This document shows positions 60,901 through 64,000 of a stretch of 64,000 nucleotides of DNA, piece after piece (position 1 is the first letter of the stretch; the number at the start of each line of letters is the position of its first letter). Source of the stretch: Cinclus cinclus (lineage: Eukaryota; Chordata; Aves; Passeriformes; Cinclidae); NCBI RefSeq assembly GCF_963662255.1, contig NC_085048.1, forward strand, positions 96,683,729 to 96,747,728, read 5' to 3'. The notes under the pieces were generated by a model. That model searched no databases, was not told the origin of the DNA, and saw only the letters and a list, made by a program, of their open reading frames with translations. The translations under genes and the position numbers were made by a program.

Positions 60901-62098
60901 CCCCATTTTATTTCCTCTTTCAATTCTAAGACAACTGCCTGAGTGCAAGGATAGCAGCTGTTTTATTCCTAACTCAGTTACAGGTCGGCCAAACACTGGG
61001 CTTTCTGCAGGAAACTTGGCTTTCCTGATTTGTTGCCTTTTTCCTTAGGCTGAAGTTAATGTCTGCTAGGGCCAGAACAGACATTTAGGGTTTTGTCTAT
61101 GGGAAGAAAGAGTTCATTCCTTGTCAGCAGCCAACATGGGACCTTTCAGAAACAGAAATATTTTCACTCTTAGGTTTCAGCGAGACATTTTGGCAGCAGT
61201 ATGAACCCAAACCTCTGGCAGAATTGCACAGGCAGTGAGACAGAGAGAGGGACTTCATGGGAATATGAAGAGCAAAGGAGACCAGAGCTCAGTGATGCAC
61301 TGGGTGTGCAGGAGTCCTTCCCAGGCAGCCCTCACTGCTGGCACAGAGGCACTGCAGGAAAGGGCTCAGACTGCTCCACCTGCTTCTCACATAGAGCAGT
61401 TCATCACATAACAATGGCTGCACCTCCGGAAATGTCCTGCAGAGTTCACACAGAAATCCCAAAATTAATGTTGGGAATTGGGGATTTGGATGTTGGATGG
61501 ACAGCAAAGCCACGGAGAGTGCACTGTACATGCACCTCCTTTGTGAGAGCCAACAGCTTGCTGGGGGAGGATTGGAGTCACCAGCTGGGGAAGTGTCTTG
61601 GGTAGCCAGAGGGCTGTTCCAGAGGGCTGGAATTGCCAATTGGCAGTGTGTTTGCATTGCCAGGGGCCTGCTGAAACCAGAACACAGGATGTGACGGAGC
61701 TCATTTTTTGCCTCCAGGAGCCAGGAGGCCCAGTTAAGTCCAAAACCGCTCAAAATAAGTGCTGAAACCTCTGGGTACTGATCTAGTGCAAAGTGAAGCT
61801 TCTATAAACATTACGTTTCCTCACCCCTGACTGTATCTCCAGTCTTGCTGGAGTGATTGCTCTGAGGAAGGAGGGGACAGACCCATGGTATTACTGAAAG
61901 GTGCTGTAAAAGCTCACAGCCTCTAACAAAAAGCCATTTTCTGGGGGAAAGGTGCATTGTTTAAAAAAGCAGAGTCTTTTTGCTTTCTGTTTGGTATTCC
62001 GTCCCACCTCAGGTCTGTATAACGACCTGGAAAGGAAGGGGATGCATTCTGGTCAAGCTAAACTCCTCTCCTCACCTTGCCCTCTGCTCAGCTGCCTT
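57961..62098. other. Non-coding stretch, no gene recognised
   Basis: Unique sequence. A near-consensus donor (CAG|GTAAGA) is present at 58487 and another (AAAG|GTGAGT) at 59371, but neither has a convincing partner exon. Open frames at 59334-60091 (plus, three overlapping) and 61289-61753 (minus) resemble no known family. Confidence 0.5.
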
Positions 62099-62101
62099 TC
62101 T

Positions 62102-62254
62102 CCTTCCCTTCCCTTCCCTTCCCTTCCCTTCCCTTCCCTTCCCTTCCCTTCCCTTCCCTTCCCTTCCCTTCCCTTCCCTTCCCTTCCCTTCCCTTCCCTT
62201 CCCTTCCCTTCCCTTCCCTTCCCTTCCCTTCCCTTCCCTTCCCTTCCCTTCCCT
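62102..62254. repeat. (CCCTT)n / (AAGGG)n pentanucleotide array, about 30 units
   Basis: An uninterrupted pentanucleotide repeat of about 153 bp with no visible base change, pyrimidine on the plus strand and purine on the minus. Because 15 bases hold three units, all frames stay open and yield FPSLP-type or EGKGR-type pseudo-repeats; these are not proteins. The perfect homopurine/homopyrimidine mirror symmetry is compatible with triplex DNA. Copy number in an assembly may be unreliable. Confidence 0.98.
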
Positions 62255-63635
62255 CTCCACCATGTCCATGTGGAGACTTTAACTGGTCCTGGAGCTTGCA
62301 CTCCTCGGGACTCCTCTCATCACGGGCCCAGCTCCCCTGCAAACACTTCTAGAGCTGGAAAGCTGCAGGTCACAGGTGAAAATGAGGACAGGAGAAAGAA
62401 AAAGAGCAAGGGTGGAGCCTTGACATCTCCTCCTGCCTATCCTGGAGCCACCAAAGGCTTTTCCAAGTAAGGACAGAAGGCTGGGACAGCCAAGCACAAG
62501 TGATTGCAAAGCAGATGTTTGGACAAAAATGGTGACAGGTTTTGTTTTGGCTTTGAGTTTTTCCAAAACCAAACCCCCCCTCCAAATAAGCATGGTTTTG
62601 ATCATGGGTCTTTGCATTAATGTTCTGCTTAGTTTTGGTATGACCTGAGTTCTCTTTTACGTCCATGTCTGAATCTTTACTTATTAAAGATTTTCTCTGG
62701 GAAAAAGAAAAAAAAAAAAAAGGACTGGAAATGCTGTTTTTCATTTAAAAGGAAGCCGAGATTCCCTAACAATGAGATGACTCCAGCAGCTGGGCTTTTA
62801 AGGACACTCTGGAAATTACCAGACTCCTGATAAAATCGTAGGAGCTGTCAAGGCTGTATTTCCCCTGTGCAATTACAATTCCTTTGCCTGTGGGTATTAC
62901 TGTGTTGAAATGCCTCTAAAGTTCCTGCTATGTCACTGAATTTGCATGCATTTCTTTCCAGTTCTTTCCTTCTCCAGCCCCTGCCAGAGAGTAGACATTC
63001 CTGAAAATCAACTAACCACACTCCCATAACTTTACAGCCTGAAGACCTTGAAGCAAATGAGCCTTGAAGAGTAATTGTAGAATTACAGGCACCAAATGAT
63101 GCTGAATTATGCAGCGCTTAGCGGATGCTGCTTAGTGGTTGGATTTGGGGGAAAACACAGGATAACAGGAGAAAAAGTCACTTTTGCAATGGATAGAACA
63201 ATGCTAATGAATTCTCACTGTTTTGATCTCTATTAGCAAAAAAATACGGGATCAAACGGTTAAACCTGCACTGGGAAAGGTCAGGTTTAGATATCCCCCT
63301 GACACGTCTGAATTGCTGTGAGAGGTGCTGAGAGCAATCACACCAAATCCAAGCACTTCAGCTAACAAGCATCAGCCAGGATCTACCAGGTCTCGGTGGA
63401 AGGTGTGAGCCGAATTTCCATTCTAGTAGCTCAGATGCTGTGGGATGCATGGACCTTAACCAAGATTTATCTTCCTAACAAGGATAAATTAAATCCTATT
63501 GACTGTGTGAGATAATTTTCTCTATTTAGAAAACATCTCAAGAGCATCATCACTGACCAAGCCAGGAGGAATGCAGCAGCAACAGAAATAAGGAAAGAAA
63601 CATGATGGAGACATGTGTAGTGATGTCTGGTAATA
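62255..63635. other. Non-coding stretch, no gene recognised
   Basis: Unique sequence. An A-rich run lies at 62702-62721. The part from about 63030 to 63250 is AT-rich with GAGTAATTG, AGAATTACAGG and GAATTATGCAG words and might be a conserved element, which cannot be tested here. Confidence 0.5.
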
Positions 63636-63636
63636 T

Positions 63637-63712
63637 AGGTTCATTGCAGGAGGTTTGAACATATCTTTAAAGGTCTTTTCTGACCCAAACCATTCTACGA
63701 TTGTACATTCAA
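63637..63712 (+). mobile_element. CR1 LINE 3' tail, plus strand
   Basis: ATTGCAGGAGGTTTGAAC, ATCTTTAAAGGTC, CTGACCCAAACCATTCTACGATTG follow the order of the last 70 or so bases of a CR1 3' UTR and its ATTCTATGATT-type terminus. Only the very end was inserted or survives. Confidence 0.8.
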
Positions 63713-63771
63713 TCATTGACCATCTCTCTGTCTTCATATTCTGGGTGTTTCTGCACATTCCATGAATGGTC

Positions 63772-63821
63772 TTAATTATTAGTAGCATTATTATTGTTAT
63801 TAATATTATTATCATTATTTC
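63772..63821. repeat. Imperfect (ATT)n low-complexity segment
   Basis: Interrupted ATT/TTA triplets (TTATTATTGTTATTAATATT) about 50 bp long, some 60 bp beyond the CR1 tail. Confidence 0.8.
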
Positions 63822-64000
63822 TATCCTTCACAGGTAGCAATCAAACTGAAATGTTATCATTAATGATGAAATTAATGTAGAAAATCAGCAGCTTGCTCAT
63901 CAACACACAGGAAATGGGTGAGGACTGAGGGATGGGAAGCAGGTGTTGCCCTGACCAGACCGCCAGGTTGTAGCGGCTTCCTACCAACAGCTTGGCATTG
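63822..64000. other. Non-coding end of window
   Basis: No feature recognised in the last 180 bases. Confidence 0.6.

Noticed and set aside
61952..62470. Proline-rich FPSLP-repeat and EGKGR-repeat 'proteins' in several frames
   Set aside because: They are translations of the (CCCTT)n microsatellite, which is open in all frames by its period.
1..64000. Endogenous retrovirus, LTR pairs or viral pol motifs
   Set aside because: No YMDD/LPQG-type pol words, paired direct repeats or primer-binding sites were noticed. The only reverse-transcriptase trace is CR1.
1..64000. tRNA, rRNA, snRNA, known microRNA hairpins or a CRISPR array
   Set aside because: I looked for tRNA A/B-box words and familiar microRNA seeds and saw none. 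The short direct repeats present lack the regular repeat-spacer pattern of CRISPR, which is also not expected in a vertebrate genome.

Overview
The window looks like ordinary non-coding nuclear DNA of a vertebrate, most probably a bird. The main evidence is the transposon content. Every interspersed repeat I can identify is a 5'-truncated CR1 (chicken repeat 1) LINE fragment, and the intact 3' ends carry the ATTCTATG-type terminus typical of avian CR1. I recognise no L1, Alu/B1-type SINE, DNA transposon or retroviral pol motif. CR1 is also common in crocodilians and turtles, so 'bird' is an inference. Base composition is moderate in GC with few CpGs, interrupted by short homopolymers and microsatellites. 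I see no sign of bacterial, phage, organelle or plasmid sequence.

No protein-coding gene could be supported. The longest open frames (up to about 195 codons, for example 30880-31467 minus, 26395-26955 minus, 50051-50668 plus and 51617-52171 plus) resemble no family I know, overlap open frames on the other strand, and lack a convincing exon structure. I treat them as chance. The window is therefore intergenic or lies inside one or more long introns.

Layout: 1-8.7 kb is unique sequence with a long pyrimidine tract at 3.2 kb (the 3' end of a possible 151-bp intron) and an (AAAC)n microsatellite at 7.36 kb. A plus-strand CR1 lies at 8.73-9.49 kb. From 9.5 to 18.6 kb is unique sequence with a small CpG-rich patch at 15.0-15.3 kb. 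Two minus-strand CR1 3' ends of different types follow at 18.64 and 19.36 kb. From 19.6 to 29.3 kb is unique. A longer plus-strand CR1 with decayed reverse-transcriptase sequence covers 29.29-30.33 kb. From 30.3 to 57.6 kb is unique sequence containing several candidate regulatory patches: TAAT-rich at 33.2 and 37.6 kb, promoter-like at 38.2 kb, an AP-1/MARE site at 42.1 kb, a perfect CRE at 46.3 kb and an exon-like segment at 48.0 kb. A minus-strand CR1 with an internal deletion lies at 57.59-57.96 kb. An uninterrupted (CCCTT)n array of about 30 units is at 62.10-62.25 kb, and a short CR1 tail is at 63.64-63.71 kb.

I found no gene system in this window. The most useful leads are the pentanucleotide array, the structure of the CR1 copies, and a few exon-like or enhancer-like patches that cross-species alignment or RNA data could quickly confirm or dismiss.
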